The notes beneath the pieces were generated by a model, which was not told the DNA's origin, did not search any database, and saw only the letters and a program-made list of their open reading frames with translations. This document shows, piece by piece, positions 25,516-34,420 of a stretch of 64,000 nt of DNA; the first letter of the stretch is position 1; every line of letters starts with the position of its first letter. The stretch is from the NCBI GenBank assembly GCA_945861085.1, contig OX244046.1:558001-622000 (forward strand), read 5' to 3'. This DNA comes from Clostridioides difficile_D. Lineage in GTDB: Bacteria > Bacillota > Clostridia > Peptostreptococcales > Peptostreptococcaceae. A program made the translations under genes and the position numbers.

Positions 25516-26172
25516 ATGAAAAAAGGCGATTTTATATGGAGTGGAATTCTTATTTGTATTATTGCTATCTTAGCAATACCAAGTAGTAGAGAAGTATTTA
25601 TGGCAGCAACAGGTGCACATCCATATATTGGAGGTTTTTTCAAGTTTGCTGTATTAGCTACAATGGGAGATTTACTTGGTGCTAGGATTTTGCATAAGGA
25701 CTGGAAAATACCAGTAGGAATATTTTATAGAGCAATAGTCTGGGGAATAATAGGTGTAGTTACCACATATGCAATGTCAATCTATTCAGCAGGTGTAGGT
25801 CAAGCACAAGTGGATGGGATGCTTCCTTTTGAGGGAATAGCTTTTGCAAATGCTCTATTTAAGAGTGCAACTATGAATATACTGATGACACCAACTGTGT
25901 TTTTATTCCATAAGGTTATGGACTGTTTTATAGATAAAAAATATGAAGTTGAAAAGGGGATTAAGGTAACACTTAAAGATGTAGTAAATATTGTGGACTG
26001 GAATGCCTACCTTGGTTTTAGTGTTTTAAAAACTATACCATTTTTCTGGATACCGTGTCATACAATTGTATTCTTGTTCCCTGCTGAATATAGAGTAATT
26101 GCTTCTGCATTTGCATCTATAGCTTTAGGTCTAATCTTAGCTTTAGCTAATAAATCTAAAGTTGCAATTTAA
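25516..26172 (+). CDS. polytopic membrane protein of unknown function, sigma-54 controlled
   Basis: 218 residues with about five hydrophobic segments (7-24, 38-55, 73-92, 118-135 and 180-210). Motifs that stand out are IGGFFKFAVLATMGDLLGARI near the N-terminus and IPFFWIPCHTIVFLFP near the C-terminus; the latter is faintly like Mpv17/PMP22 proteins, but I would not assign that family. It is the only gene downstream of the sigma-54 promoter at 24845 and is followed by a strong bidirectional terminator. Sigma-54 control suggests a role in metabolite use or transport. Confidence 0.75.
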   Translation: MKKGDFIWSGILICIIAILAIPSSREVFMAATGAHPYIGGFFKFAVLATMGDLLGARILHKDWKIPVGIFYRAIVWGIIGVVTTYAMSIYSAGVGQAQVDGMLPFEGIAFANALFKSATMNILMTPTVFLFHKVMDCFIDKKYEVEKGIKVTLKDVVNIVDWNAYLGFSVLKTIPFFWIPCHTIVFLFPAEYRVIASAFASIALGLILALANKSKVAI

Positions 26173-26238
26173 GTTTATTGATGAAGAAAGAAGTATCATC
26201 TAAGCTAGGAATAATCTTTTAAAATAATATTATTTATA

Positions 26239-26300
26239 TTTTAAATAAGAAGCAGTGCTTTAAATAAGGAGTAGTGTTTTAAATAAGAAGTAGTGTTTTG
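26239..26300 (+). repeat. short tandem repeat, about 20 bp
   Basis: Three units of TTAAATAAGAAGTAGTGTTT type at 26241, 26260 and 26280, in the 407-bp gene-free region between the membrane gene and sleC. Confidence 0.65.
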
Positions 26301-26449
26301 AAAAGGAACCTCTTCATTAAAGTAGCATTTTATTAGACCTAAAAATAAAGATAATATTTTAAAGAAATCTAAATTGCTAAGCACTGTTTTTAAGAAGCTT
26401 AAAATCCCCCATTTAAAGTTTTAAGGTTCTAAAACAATAAGTTATAACT

Positions 26450-26527
26450 ATAAAAATGGCTGTTAAGACTACAATACTTATAAGTAAAAATACTTATAGT
26501 ATATTAGTTCATAACAGCCATTTTTAT
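26450..26527. terminator. bidirectional terminator between converging genes
   Basis: Perfect 16-bp stem ATAAAAATGGCTGTTA / TAACAGCCATTTTTAT enclosing a second small hairpin. T-runs are available on both strands; it ends the membrane gene (plus) and sleC (minus). Confidence 0.85.
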
Positions 26528-26579
26528 TTTAAATAAATAATTTTAGTCAATAATCTGAGTTTATAGCTTAAATCAAACC

Positions 26580-27851
26580 TTAAATTAAAGGATTTAAAGA
26601 AGCTATTCTAGTTGTAGCTACATAAACTCTAGATATTTCATACCATGTTTTAAAATCTACTACTCCGCTTTGAGGTAAACCAAAGATTCCTTGGAATATC
26701 CTAACAGCATTTTCTGTATCTGTTCCATATATACCATCTTCTCTCACTTTTGGTACAGCTGGATAAGAGTTAGATATAGCATTTAACTGATTTTGTATAG
26801 TTCTAACATATTGTCCAGAAGAACCAACCTGTAGTGTAGTACCAGGGAATGATACCGGTACACCACTTACTATAGGTGCTCTTTCAAATATTATCTCATC
26901 TCCATAGAAATATCTTAGTATACTTTCATAATCATATCCTTGGTCACCTAAGTCTTTACTACCCCATTGAGTCATTTGGTCAGGACATTGAGATTTCTGT
27001 CCATCACAGTATTGTGCTAATAGTGGCTGTCTTGATGTAGGAGGTCTTTTTATAAAAGTATTAAAAATAGCATCTACAACTACGTTAATTGGTTCAAATA
27101 AGTTTCTATTATTTATAAATTTATGGTCGTATGCTGTTGTTGAGGTTATTGTAAAATTATATCCTTTATTTCTATACCATTCAGTGAAGACTCTATTTAA
27201 AGTAAATGATATTATAGCTATTACATTTGCATAGATTGTCTGCTCAGGCCAAGTTGAATATATTTCAGATGATGCTATATTTTTAATGTACTCTTTGAAT
27301 GGAATCCAATAGTTTGGAGCTGATGAATCTTCTGGTAAACCATCATGAACTACTATAAATTCAGGCACTACAGGGTTATCTAATACAACGAAACCAGTAG
27401 GAGGTGGTAATGGTTTTAAGTTACTTTCTGGAATCTTAGGAGGATAAGTACCATATAAAGTATGTTCTCCTATGTCAAAAATCAACTCGCTTTGTCTTGA
27501 GAAAGAACGCTTACTTCTTGTTCTAGGAGACATGGGAACTCCCTGTCTTGCTTCAATTGTAGCTAACAATTGTGTTCCTTCTATGACAACTGTTTCATAT
27601 CCATCTGCTATGGCTTCTACTATATACTGGCTGTAAGGTCTAACATCAGATGGCTGTAGAGAGTAATCTACATCTGGTGCTGGTAATACTAACCCAGTCA
27701 CTTGACCAGATTCATTACTTCTTAGGTTTTGGTATAAAGTTGATGAGCTTTGGCTACCATTAGACATTGAATATATATTTACTACTGCATTTTGAATGGG
27801 TCTATTGTTAGTAGCGTCGATTATGCTTACTGTTAAGAAACCATCTTGCAT
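26580..27851 (-). CDS. sleC: spore cortex-lytic enzyme precursor SleC
   Basis: 423 residues from the ATG at 27851 (SD AAAGGGTGAT), the size of C. difficile SleC. The N-terminal pre-pro region (residues about 1-120) ends near RSFSRQSEL; SRQS is known from C. difficile work as the YabG processing motif. A central lytic transglycosylase (SpoIID-like) domain contains WPEQTIYANVIAIISFTLNR...EWYRNKGYNFTITST. A C-terminal peptidoglycan-binding domain follows (LQVGSSGQYVRTIQNQLNAI...DGIYGTDTENAVRIFQ). The zymogen is activated by Csp proteases during germination and degrades spore cortex. It is monocistronic and divergent from prsW. Confidence 0.93.
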   Translation of the reverse strand: MQDGFLTVSIIDATNNRPIQNAVVNIYSMSNGSQSSSTLYQNLRSNESGQVTGLVLPAPDVDYSLQPSDVRPYSQYIVEAIADGYETVVIEGTQLLATIEARQGVPMSPRTRSKRSFSRQSELIFDIGEHTLYGTYPPKIPESNLKPLPPPTGFVVLDNPVVPEFIVVHDGLPEDSSAPNYWIPFKEYIKNIASSEIYSTWPEQTIYANVIAIISFTLNRVFTEWYRNKGYNFTITSTTAYDHKFINNRNLFEPINVVVDAIFNTFIKRPPTSRQPLLAQYCDGQKSQCPDQMTQWGSKDLGDQGYDYESILRYFYGDEIIFERAPIVSGVPVSFPGTTLQVGSSGQYVRTIQNQLNAISNSYPAVPKVREDGIYGTDTENAVRIFQGIFGLPQSGVVDFKTWYEISRVYVATTRIASLNPLI

Positions 27852-28083
27852 CAAATCACCCTTTCTTTAAATGAATTTAGTTCCCTTATATTTCAAGATA
27901 TGAATATAGCTTGAGATTTGTTAAATAATATAGATATAAATTTAAATTTTTTTAAGTATTTTAGTATATTTGACTTTGGATAATTTAATGTAGATTTTAG
28001 TGTGTATTTAAAACAAAATAAGCTAAAAATAAGTAGATAATATAAATCAGAAATGAATTAAAATTTTGAAAGGAAAATAATCT

Positions 28084-28800
28084 ATGAAGCTGGATTTATT
28101 TTTATTATCAATAGTTCCTATATTGATAGGTATGTTTTGGATAAGGTCTAAAGATAGATATTGTAGAGAACCTCTAATTCATTTAATTAAATTTTTTTTA
28201 ATAGGTGCTTTTCTAAGTGTTATAATTATACTTTTAGAAAATTTACTGATGAAGGTTAATGTATTTGATGGATATTCAGAACTAATCTATGTATCATTTG
28301 TAGTTGCAGGACTTGTAGAAGAAGGTGTAAAAGCTCTGATACTAATTCCTGCACTAATCAAAGAAAAACATTTTACTGAAAAGCTAGATGGGATTATTTA
28401 CTCTGTATTTTTAGCTTTGGGATTTGCAACAATTGAAAATATAGTTTATATTTTTTCTGAGAGTAGAAATCTAGCACTGCAAGTTGGTATTAATAGAGCA
28501 GTTATCTCTATACCAGCTCATGTAATGTTTGCAATTACTATGGGTTACTATATTTCTAAGTATAAATTTGAAAAAAACAAAAATAAAAGACGTGAGTATT
28601 TATTTATGGCTGTGCTACTTCCAATTTTATTACATGGAGTTTTTGATTTCATATTGATGATAGAATATAGATGGGCTATTATATTACTTATAGTTTATGT
28701 AATAATTTTGTGGAAGATAAATCTTGATAAACTTGAGAAATATATGAATCACTCTAAAAAAGTATTTTTCGGTAATCTTAAGAAAAAGAAGAAGAAATAA
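28084..28800 (+). CDS. prsW: PrsW family intramembrane metalloprotease
   Basis: 238 residues with about seven or eight hydrophobic segments. PrsW motifs are in order: VEEGVKALIL (EExxK), the IPAHVMFAITMGYY His motif and LLHGVFDFI (HGxxD). In Bacillus and C. difficile PrsW performs site-1 cleavage of an anti-sigma factor, releasing an ECF sigma factor in response to antimicrobial peptides. No ECF sigma or anti-sigma gene lies in this window, so it acts on a distant substrate. The SD is AAAGGAA. The C-terminus is a lysine tail (KKKKKK). Confidence 0.92.
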   Translation: MKLDLFLLSIVPILIGMFWIRSKDRYCREPLIHLIKFFLIGAFLSVIIILLENLLMKVNVFDGYSELIYVSFVVAGLVEEGVKALILIPALIKEKHFTEKLDGIIYSVFLALGFATIENIVYIFSESRNLALQVGINRAVISIPAHVMFAITMGYYISKYKFEKNKNKRREYLFMAVLLPILLHGVFDFILMIEYRWAIILLIVYVIILWKINLDKLEKYMNHSKKVFFGNLKKKKKK

Positions 28801-28877
28801 AACTTTAGAGAAAGGCATAAACAATTAAAAATAATAAATGACAAACAAGCGAAGCAGATTGAAGGGGGATTATAGAT

Positions 28878-30188
28878 TTGACAAAGTTACCAAAAGAGTT
28901 TTTAGAAGATGTTGAAGAGATACTACAAGATGAATACGATGATTTTATAAAAATTTATGAAGAAGATAAGACTACTGGTCTTAGAATAAATACACTAAAA
29001 ATTGATAAGAAAAAACTATTCGATTTAGATTTATTTGAGTTGAGTCAAATACCATGGTCAGAAGAGGGTTTTTATTATGATGATAAAATTGATAGACCTG
29101 GTAGAAATCCACTGCATGAGGCTGGAGCATACTATTTGCAAGAGCCTTCTGCCATGAGTGTAATACCAAAGGCAGATATTAAAGAGGGTGAAAAAGTTCT
29201 CGACATGTGTGCTGCTCCTGGTGGAAAATCTACATATATACTCTCTAAACTAAATGACACAGGTCTATTGGTTTCTAATGAAATTAATGCTAGTAGAATT
29301 AAGGCTTTAGGGGAAAACCTAGAGCGATTTGGAGCGAGAAATTGTATTATAACAAATACTGATTCTAATAGCTTAAGAAAGACGTTTAATGGGTATTTTG
29401 ATAAGGTAATTATAGATGCACCTTGTTCTGGGCAAGGTATGTTTAGAAAGGACGAGGTTGCCATATCAGATTGGAGTTATGCAAAGGTAGTAGAATGTCA
29501 ATCCATTCAAAAAGAAATTATAAGAGATGGATATAAAATGTTAAATAAGGATGGTATTTTAATTTACTCAACTTGTACTTTTTCAAGAGAAGAAAATGAG
29601 CATGTTATAAATGAGTTTATTAGTGAATATCCACATGCAGAACTTATTGAGATGGAAAGATTATGGCCTCATAAGATAAAGGGAGAAGGACATTTTGTTG
29701 CCAAAATAAAAAAATCAGAAGAAGAAGAGTGCAATGTCAAAGAATTAAAAATAAAAAATTTAGATAAAGAAATAAAGGATTATAGGGAGTTTGAAAAGAA
29801 ATTTTTAAAGGTTGATTTTTATAGTAATAAAAAAAATAAATTTTATTTAAGAGGAGAAAATTTGTACCTACTTCCTGAAATATATCCAGATACGAAAAAA
29901 CTAAAAGTATTGAGATACGGTTTGCATTTAGGGGTTTTAAAGAAGAATAGATTTGAGCCTTCTCATGCACTATCTCATTATTTAAAAGTTGAAGATGTAA
30001 AAAATGTTGAAAACTTCAGTGTACAGAGTGAATCAATTCTTAAATACTTAAAAGGGGATGTTGTAAATTCTAATGAGAGTAGAGGATGGGTTTTGGTTTC
30101 GGTTGAAGGTATACCTTTAGGTTGGGGAAAAGAATCTGCTGGTGTAATTAAGAATCATTATCCTAAAGGTCTTAGAAAAGTATTTTAA
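28878..30188 (+). CDS. RsmF-like rRNA (cytosine-C5) methyltransferase
   Basis: 436 residues from a TTG start at 28878 (SD AAGGGGGAT). The NOL1/NOP2/Sun SAM domain has KVLDMCAAPGGKST (motif I), DAPCSGQGMFRKD (motif IV with one Cys) and YSTCTFSREENE (motif VI with the catalytic Cys). The C-terminal 150 residues contain a PUA-like RNA-binding domain (RYGLHLGVLKKNRFEPSHALS...GWVLVSVEGIPLGWGK), as in YebU/RsmF proteins. It probably methylates 16S rRNA; the exact site is not readable from sequence. Confidence 0.9.
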   Translation: MTKLPKEFLEDVEEILQDEYDDFIKIYEEDKTTGLRINTLKIDKKKLFDLDLFELSQIPWSEEGFYYDDKIDRPGRNPLHEAGAYYLQEPSAMSVIPKADIKEGEKVLDMCAAPGGKSTYILSKLNDTGLLVSNEINASRIKALGENLERFGARNCIITNTDSNSLRKTFNGYFDKVIIDAPCSGQGMFRKDEVAISDWSYAKVVECQSIQKEIIRDGYKMLNKDGILIYSTCTFSREENEHVINEFISEYPHAELIEMERLWPHKIKGEGHFVAKIKKSEEEECNVKELKIKNLDKEIKDYREFEKKFLKVDFYSNKKNKFYLRGENLYLLPEIYPDTKKLKVLRYGLHLGVLKKNRFEPSHALSHYLKVEDVKNVENFSVQSESILKYLKGDVVNSNESRGWVLVSVEGIPLGWGKESAGVIKNHYPKGLRKVF

Positions 30189-30287
30189 ACTAGTAGAAAA
30201 AAGAAGTATAATATTTATATTGTAAGTTTATGGTAGATTATTTTGCTGTAGATTGACTTAATATTTAACACAGAGGAGACGATTTTA

Positions 30288-30824
30288 GTGGGTGAAGCAG
30301 TTAAAAAAGAACTTGTAGAGTGGATAAAAGTGATTGTCATAGCTCTTGTTTTGGCATTTGCAATAACTCGTTTTATAGTGCCAACAATAGTCAAAGGAGA
30401 ATCAATGTATCCTACACTAGTTGAACGTGATTACCTAATAGTTAATAGAATTGCGTACAAAGTAGGAGAGCCAAAATACAAAGATATAATAGTATTCAAA
30501 ACCGACTTAACAGAGGAAAATGGAAAGAAAAAAGACTTAGTAAAAAGAGTTATCGGGGTTCCTGGTGACCATGTAAAAATACAAGACTCCAAGGTGTATG
30601 TAAATGATAAATTGTTAGATGAGGTTTCCTATATACATAATAATCGCACTGATGGAGATATTGATATTGTAGTTCCAGAAGGAAAATTATTTGCTATGGG
30701 AGATAATAGAGAAAAAAGTTTAGATAGTAGATACGATGAGGTTGGATTGGTCGACGAGCATACCGTTTTAGGAAAAGTTCTAGTCAGATTGTATCCATTT
30801 TCTAAGATAGGGACTATTGACTAA
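30288..30824 (+). CDS. type I signal peptidase (first of two)
   Basis: 178 residues, GTG start with SD GAGGAG. One N-terminal transmembrane helix (about 12-30) anchors an external catalytic domain. The catalytic Ser is in GESMYPTL and the Lys in LVKRVIGVPGDH; the family's MGDNREKSLDSR box follows. It removes Sec signal peptides on the outer face of the membrane. A paralogue of identical length follows after 164 bp. Confidence 0.93.
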   Translation: MGEAVKKELVEWIKVIVIALVLAFAITRFIVPTIVKGESMYPTLVERDYLIVNRIAYKVGEPKYKDIIVFKTDLTEENGKKKDLVKRVIGVPGDHVKIQDSKVYVNDKLLDEVSYIHNNRTDGDIDIVVPEGKLFAMGDNREKSLDSRYDEVGLVDEHTVLGKVLVRLYPFSKIGTID

Positions 30825-30988
30825 ACATATAAAATTTGGAGCAATCGCTGATTAACTGAAATCACCAGACCATGCACAATAGTTGTCTATATAAAAAGAC
30901 AACACCTTATTTAGTAGACTTATCTAAAAGATAATGTTTAAGAAGCATTATCAATAAAGATAATATAACTATAAAGGAGAATTTGTGA

Positions 30989-31525
30989 ATGAGTGAAACT
31001 ATTAAAGAAGAGATTGTAGAGTGGATAAAAATAATTATTACTGCACTTTTTTTTGCATTTATTATAACTCGTTTTATAAAACCAACATTAGTAAATGGAG
31101 AATCAATGTACCCAACACTTAAATCACACGACTATTTGGTAGCAAACAGAATGACATATAAATTATCAGAACCAAAATGTGGAGATATAATGATATTTAA
31201 GACTGACTTATTACAAGAGAATGGAAGAAAAAAAGAGCTTGTAAAAAGGGTTATAGGCGTACCTGGTGACCATCTAAAGATTAAAGATTCTAAGGTTTAT
31301 ATAAATGGCAAGTTATTAAATGAAGTTTCATATATACATGATAATTATACTGAAGGCGATATTGATATGGTGATTCCTAAGGGGAAAGTATTTGCGATGG
31401 GAGACAATAGAGAAGTAAGTTTAGACAGTAGATATAAAGAAGTGGGATTAGTAGACGAAGAAAATATTAAAGGAAAAGTTATTTTAAGGGTATTTCCTTT
31501 TACAGATATAGGTATTTTTGAGTAG
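30989..31525 (+). CDS. type I signal peptidase (second of two)
   Basis: 178 residues and about 70 percent identical to the preceding gene by eye. All active-site features are retained: GESMYPTL, LVKRVIGVPGDH and MGDNREVSLDSR, and the same single N-terminal helix. The 164-bp gap between the copies contains a small hairpin (GTTGTCT...AGACAAC, 30877-30893), so the copies may be separately expressed. SD: AAAGGAG before the ATG at 30989. Confidence 0.93.
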   Translation: MSETIKEEIVEWIKIIITALFFAFIITRFIKPTLVNGESMYPTLKSHDYLVANRMTYKLSEPKCGDIMIFKTDLLQENGRKKELVKRVIGVPGDHLKIKDSKVYINGKLLNEVSYIHDNYTEGDIDMVIPKGKVFAMGDNREVSLDSRYKEVGLVDEENIKGKVILRVFPFTDIGIFE

Positions 31526-31534
31526 GTGATGTGT

Positions 31535-32290
31535 ATGGCAGTTGGTATAGCATCCTTATTATTTAATATTGAGGATGCTTTAAATATTTGTAAAAGTATA
31601 AAGCAAATAACTCATTTAGAGATTGGAATTGACAATATATCTGAATGTGGAGATTTATGTAAATATAAAGATGTAATTTCTGAACTAGGATTATCTGTAG
31701 GGATACACTTACCTATGGAGTTAAATACTTGCGAAAACATAGAATATATAAGAGATTCATGGATAAATTTTATTGAGAAGATAGAATTTGAGCTTAAAGG
31801 GTTTGATATAAGGTATTTTAACCTTCATTTGGGATATGTTATGACAAGTAGAGTTAAAAATAATAGGGACAAATATTTAGAAAATAGTGTGGATTTTTTA
31901 GATAAATTAAATACAAATTCGTATGTATGTATAGAGAATACTTATTCAAAAGGTGGAGATTTTTCAAATATTGGAAATATATCCTACGATTTTGAATATA
32001 TATTTAAGAGGATTAAAAATTCTAAGATTTGTTTTTGTTACGATACTGGACACTGTTTAATTGATGAGGATGATTATGTAAAGAACTTAAAGGATAAAAT
32101 AAGACTGATACACTTAAGTGATAATGATGGTATCAATGATACACATGTTGGTATAGGAAAAGGAATTTTATCTGAAGAGGGGATTAAAGAGGTCTTAAAA
32201 TTAGATGCAGAATATTTAGTATTAGAAATAAATTACGAAGACATTGAAGATACTATAAGTAAATTGAATCATATTGTAGGAGAGGGTTAA
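31535..32290 (+). CDS. xylose isomerase-like TIM-barrel protein
   Basis: 251 residues from the ATG at 31535 (SD AGGTGAT). TIM-barrel features of the AP endonuclease 2 superfamily are seen: GIHLPMEL, YFNLHLGY, VCIENTY, CFCYDTGHCLI and LIHLSDNDGINDTHVGIGKG, where the H, E, D and H residues form a likely metal site. Such proteins are sugar isomerases/epimerases or nucleases. It directly follows the second signal peptidase (nine bases) and is probably cotranscribed with it; the substrate is unknown. Confidence 0.82.
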   Translation: MAVGIASLLFNIEDALNICKSIKQITHLEIGIDNISECGDLCKYKDVISELGLSVGIHLPMELNTCENIEYIRDSWINFIEKIEFELKGFDIRYFNLHLGYVMTSRVKNNRDKYLENSVDFLDKLNTNSYVCIENTYSKGGDFSNIGNISYDFEYIFKRIKNSKICFCYDTGHCLIDEDDYVKNLKDKIRLIHLSDNDGINDTHVGIGKGILSEEGIKEVLKLDAEYLVLEINYEDIEDTISKLNHIVGEG

Positions 32291-32363
32291 ATACCTCTCT
32301 TTAACTTGTTGATATGCCTCATTGATTAAAATTTATATTCATCAAAAGGAAGGAGATGTTGAA

Positions 32364-34031
32364 GTGAAAAAAATAAATTTAAAAATAGACGGAAAAGATA
32401 AGGAATATTCATTGGAAGAAAATTCACTTGGAATCAGACTGGGTGATATAGCAAAAGAATTCTGTGATGAGCATAAGGGTTATATAACACTTGCAGTTGT
32501 AGACAATAAATTGAAAGAGCTAAACTGTAGAGTGAAGAAGGATTGTGAGATAAATTTTTTAGATACTACTAACGAAGATGGAGAGAGAGTTTACTTTAGA
32601 GTCATGTCATTTGTATTTGTAATGGCTTGTAGAGAGATATTCTGGGATAGCAGAGTTACAATAGAACATTCACTATCTGATGGGTTATACTGTGAGGTTC
32701 ATATAGATAGAAAACTTGAAGAAGTGGATGTTGAAAATATAAAAAACAAGATGAAAGAGATAGTAAATAACGATTATGTTATAGAGAAGATTGAAGTTAC
32801 AAGAAACGAGGCCATTTCTATATTTGAAAATAATGAAATGTATGAAAAGGCAGAGCTTTTAAAATACAAAGAGTATGATAGTGCTAAAGTATATAAGTGT
32901 AGAAACTATATAGACCATTTTTATGGATATATGTTGCCATCAACTGGTTATATAAAATCATTTGATATTAAGCTTTACAATGGAGGTGTTATAATTTTAG
33001 GTCCTAGTGAAGAAGATAAGACTCTTCCTATGAAATTTGTACCTCAACCTAAGCTATCAAGTGTATATTATGAAGCAGAAGAATGGTCAAGACTTATGGG
33101 AATTGATAAGGTAGTATCTCTTAACAAGATAATAGAAAACAATGAGTATGGAGATATAATAAGAACTTTTGAAGCATTGCATGAAAAGAAATTATCTCAA
33201 ATAGCAGACATGATAAAAGACAACAATAAGAGAGTAGTTTTAATAGCAGCTCCATCTTCATCTGGAAAAACGAGTTTTGCTCACAGATTATCAATACATC
33301 TTAGAGTGAATAATTTAAATCCTATTTCGATTTCTTTAGATGACTATTTTATAGATAGAAAGCATACTCCTTTAGATGAATATGGAAATTATGATTTTGA
33401 ATCAATTTATGCTATAGATTTAGATAAATTTAATTTAGACTTAAAGAGACTTTTAGCAGGTGAAGAAATTGATGCTATAAGATTCAATTTCAAAGAAGGT
33501 AAGAGAGAATATACTGGCAAAAAAATAAAGATAGACTCAAATCAACCAATTATATTAGAAGGTATACATGGGCTAAATCCTATTTTAACATCATCTATAC
33601 CAGATGAAGATAAATTCAAGATATACATAAGCGCCCTTACTCAAATAAATTTAGATGACCATAATAGAATTCCTACTGCTGATTTGAGAATGATAAGAAG
33701 AATTGTTAGAGACTATAATTTTAGAGGATATAGTGCTGATAATACTATCTTACAATGGGCATCAGTTAGAAGAGGAGAAAAGAAGAATATATTCCCATAC
33801 CAAGAAGAGGCAGATGCTATATTTAATTCTGCTTGTGTATATGAATTAGCAGTTTTAAAACGATTTGCTAAGCCTCTATTGGAAGAGATAAAAGAGGATA
33901 ATCCTGCTCACATTGAAGCGACTAGATTGCTAAAGTTTTTACAGTATTTTGTTGAATTAGATGATACTTCTGATATACCAGGTATTTCAATTCTTAGGGA
34001 ATTTATTGGAGGAAGTAAAATAGTTGATTAA
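32364..34031 (+). CDS. TGS-domain uridine kinase-like nucleoside kinase
   Basis: 555 residues from GTG at 32364 (SD AAGGAGAT, seven bases); the in-frame ATG at 32322 has none. The N-terminal part resembles the TGS/editing module of threonyl-tRNA synthetase (residues 1-60 and an HxxxH-like ALSDGLYCEVHID region). The C-terminal half is a P-loop kinase of the uridine kinase/phosphoribulokinase type: VVLIAAPSSSGKTSFAHRL, ISLDDYFIDRKHTP, and LEGIHGLNP. This fusion is common in Clostridia. It probably phosphorylates a nucleoside, but the true substrate is not established. Confidence 0.87.
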   Translation: MKKINLKIDGKDKEYSLEENSLGIRLGDIAKEFCDEHKGYITLAVVDNKLKELNCRVKKDCEINFLDTTNEDGERVYFRVMSFVFVMACREIFWDSRVTIEHSLSDGLYCEVHIDRKLEEVDVENIKNKMKEIVNNDYVIEKIEVTRNEAISIFENNEMYEKAELLKYKEYDSAKVYKCRNYIDHFYGYMLPSTGYIKSFDIKLYNGGVIILGPSEEDKTLPMKFVPQPKLSSVYYEAEEWSRLMGIDKVVSLNKIIENNEYGDIIRTFEALHEKKLSQIADMIKDNNKRVVLIAAPSSSGKTSFAHRLSIHLRVNNLNPISISLDDYFIDRKHTPLDEYGNYDFESIYAIDLDKFNLDLKRLLAGEEIDAIRFNFKEGKREYTGKKIKIDSNQPIILEGIHGLNPILTSSIPDEDKFKIYISALTQINLDDHNRIPTADLRMIRRIVRDYNFRGYSADNTILQWASVRRGEKKNIFPYQEEADAIFNSACVYELAVLKRFAKPLLEEIKEDNPAHIEATRLLKFLQYFVELDDTSDIPGISILREFIGGSKIVD

Positions 34032-34159
34032 TATATGTGTGATAGGTTATTTTACAAAGATTAAATAGCATAGCAAGTAGTGTGATTAGCATATGTGAAG
34101 TATATTAAGTATTAATTGGAGAATTAAATTAATACAGATTTTAAAGTTTGAGTTGATAT

Positions 34160-34205
34160 ATAAAAAGGCTTGTTTTATACTTTTGTATGAACCAAGCTTT
34201 TTATT
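34160..34205 (+). terminator. terminator after the nucleoside kinase
   Basis: Stem around AAAAAGGCTTG...CCAAGCTTTTT with the inner arms TTTATAC/GTATGAA, then TATTTTA. The rest of the gap to glsA (34032-34420) is AT-rich without other recognised elements. Confidence 0.75.
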
Positions 34206-34420
34206 TTAAATTTTACTTTTCTATTTAATATTTTTGTTAACTTATGTGATAATTTTTTAAAAGAGTAAAAGTTACTAAATTATTAAACTATTTAAATTGT
34301 TTGAAAAATGAATTAATTCTTGTAGAAAATAGTTTTAAAGTATAATTTTTTTTAACACTGTTTTATTATACTATAAATCTGTGCTAAAATAGAATATATA
34401 ACATAATATAAGAGGTGCCT

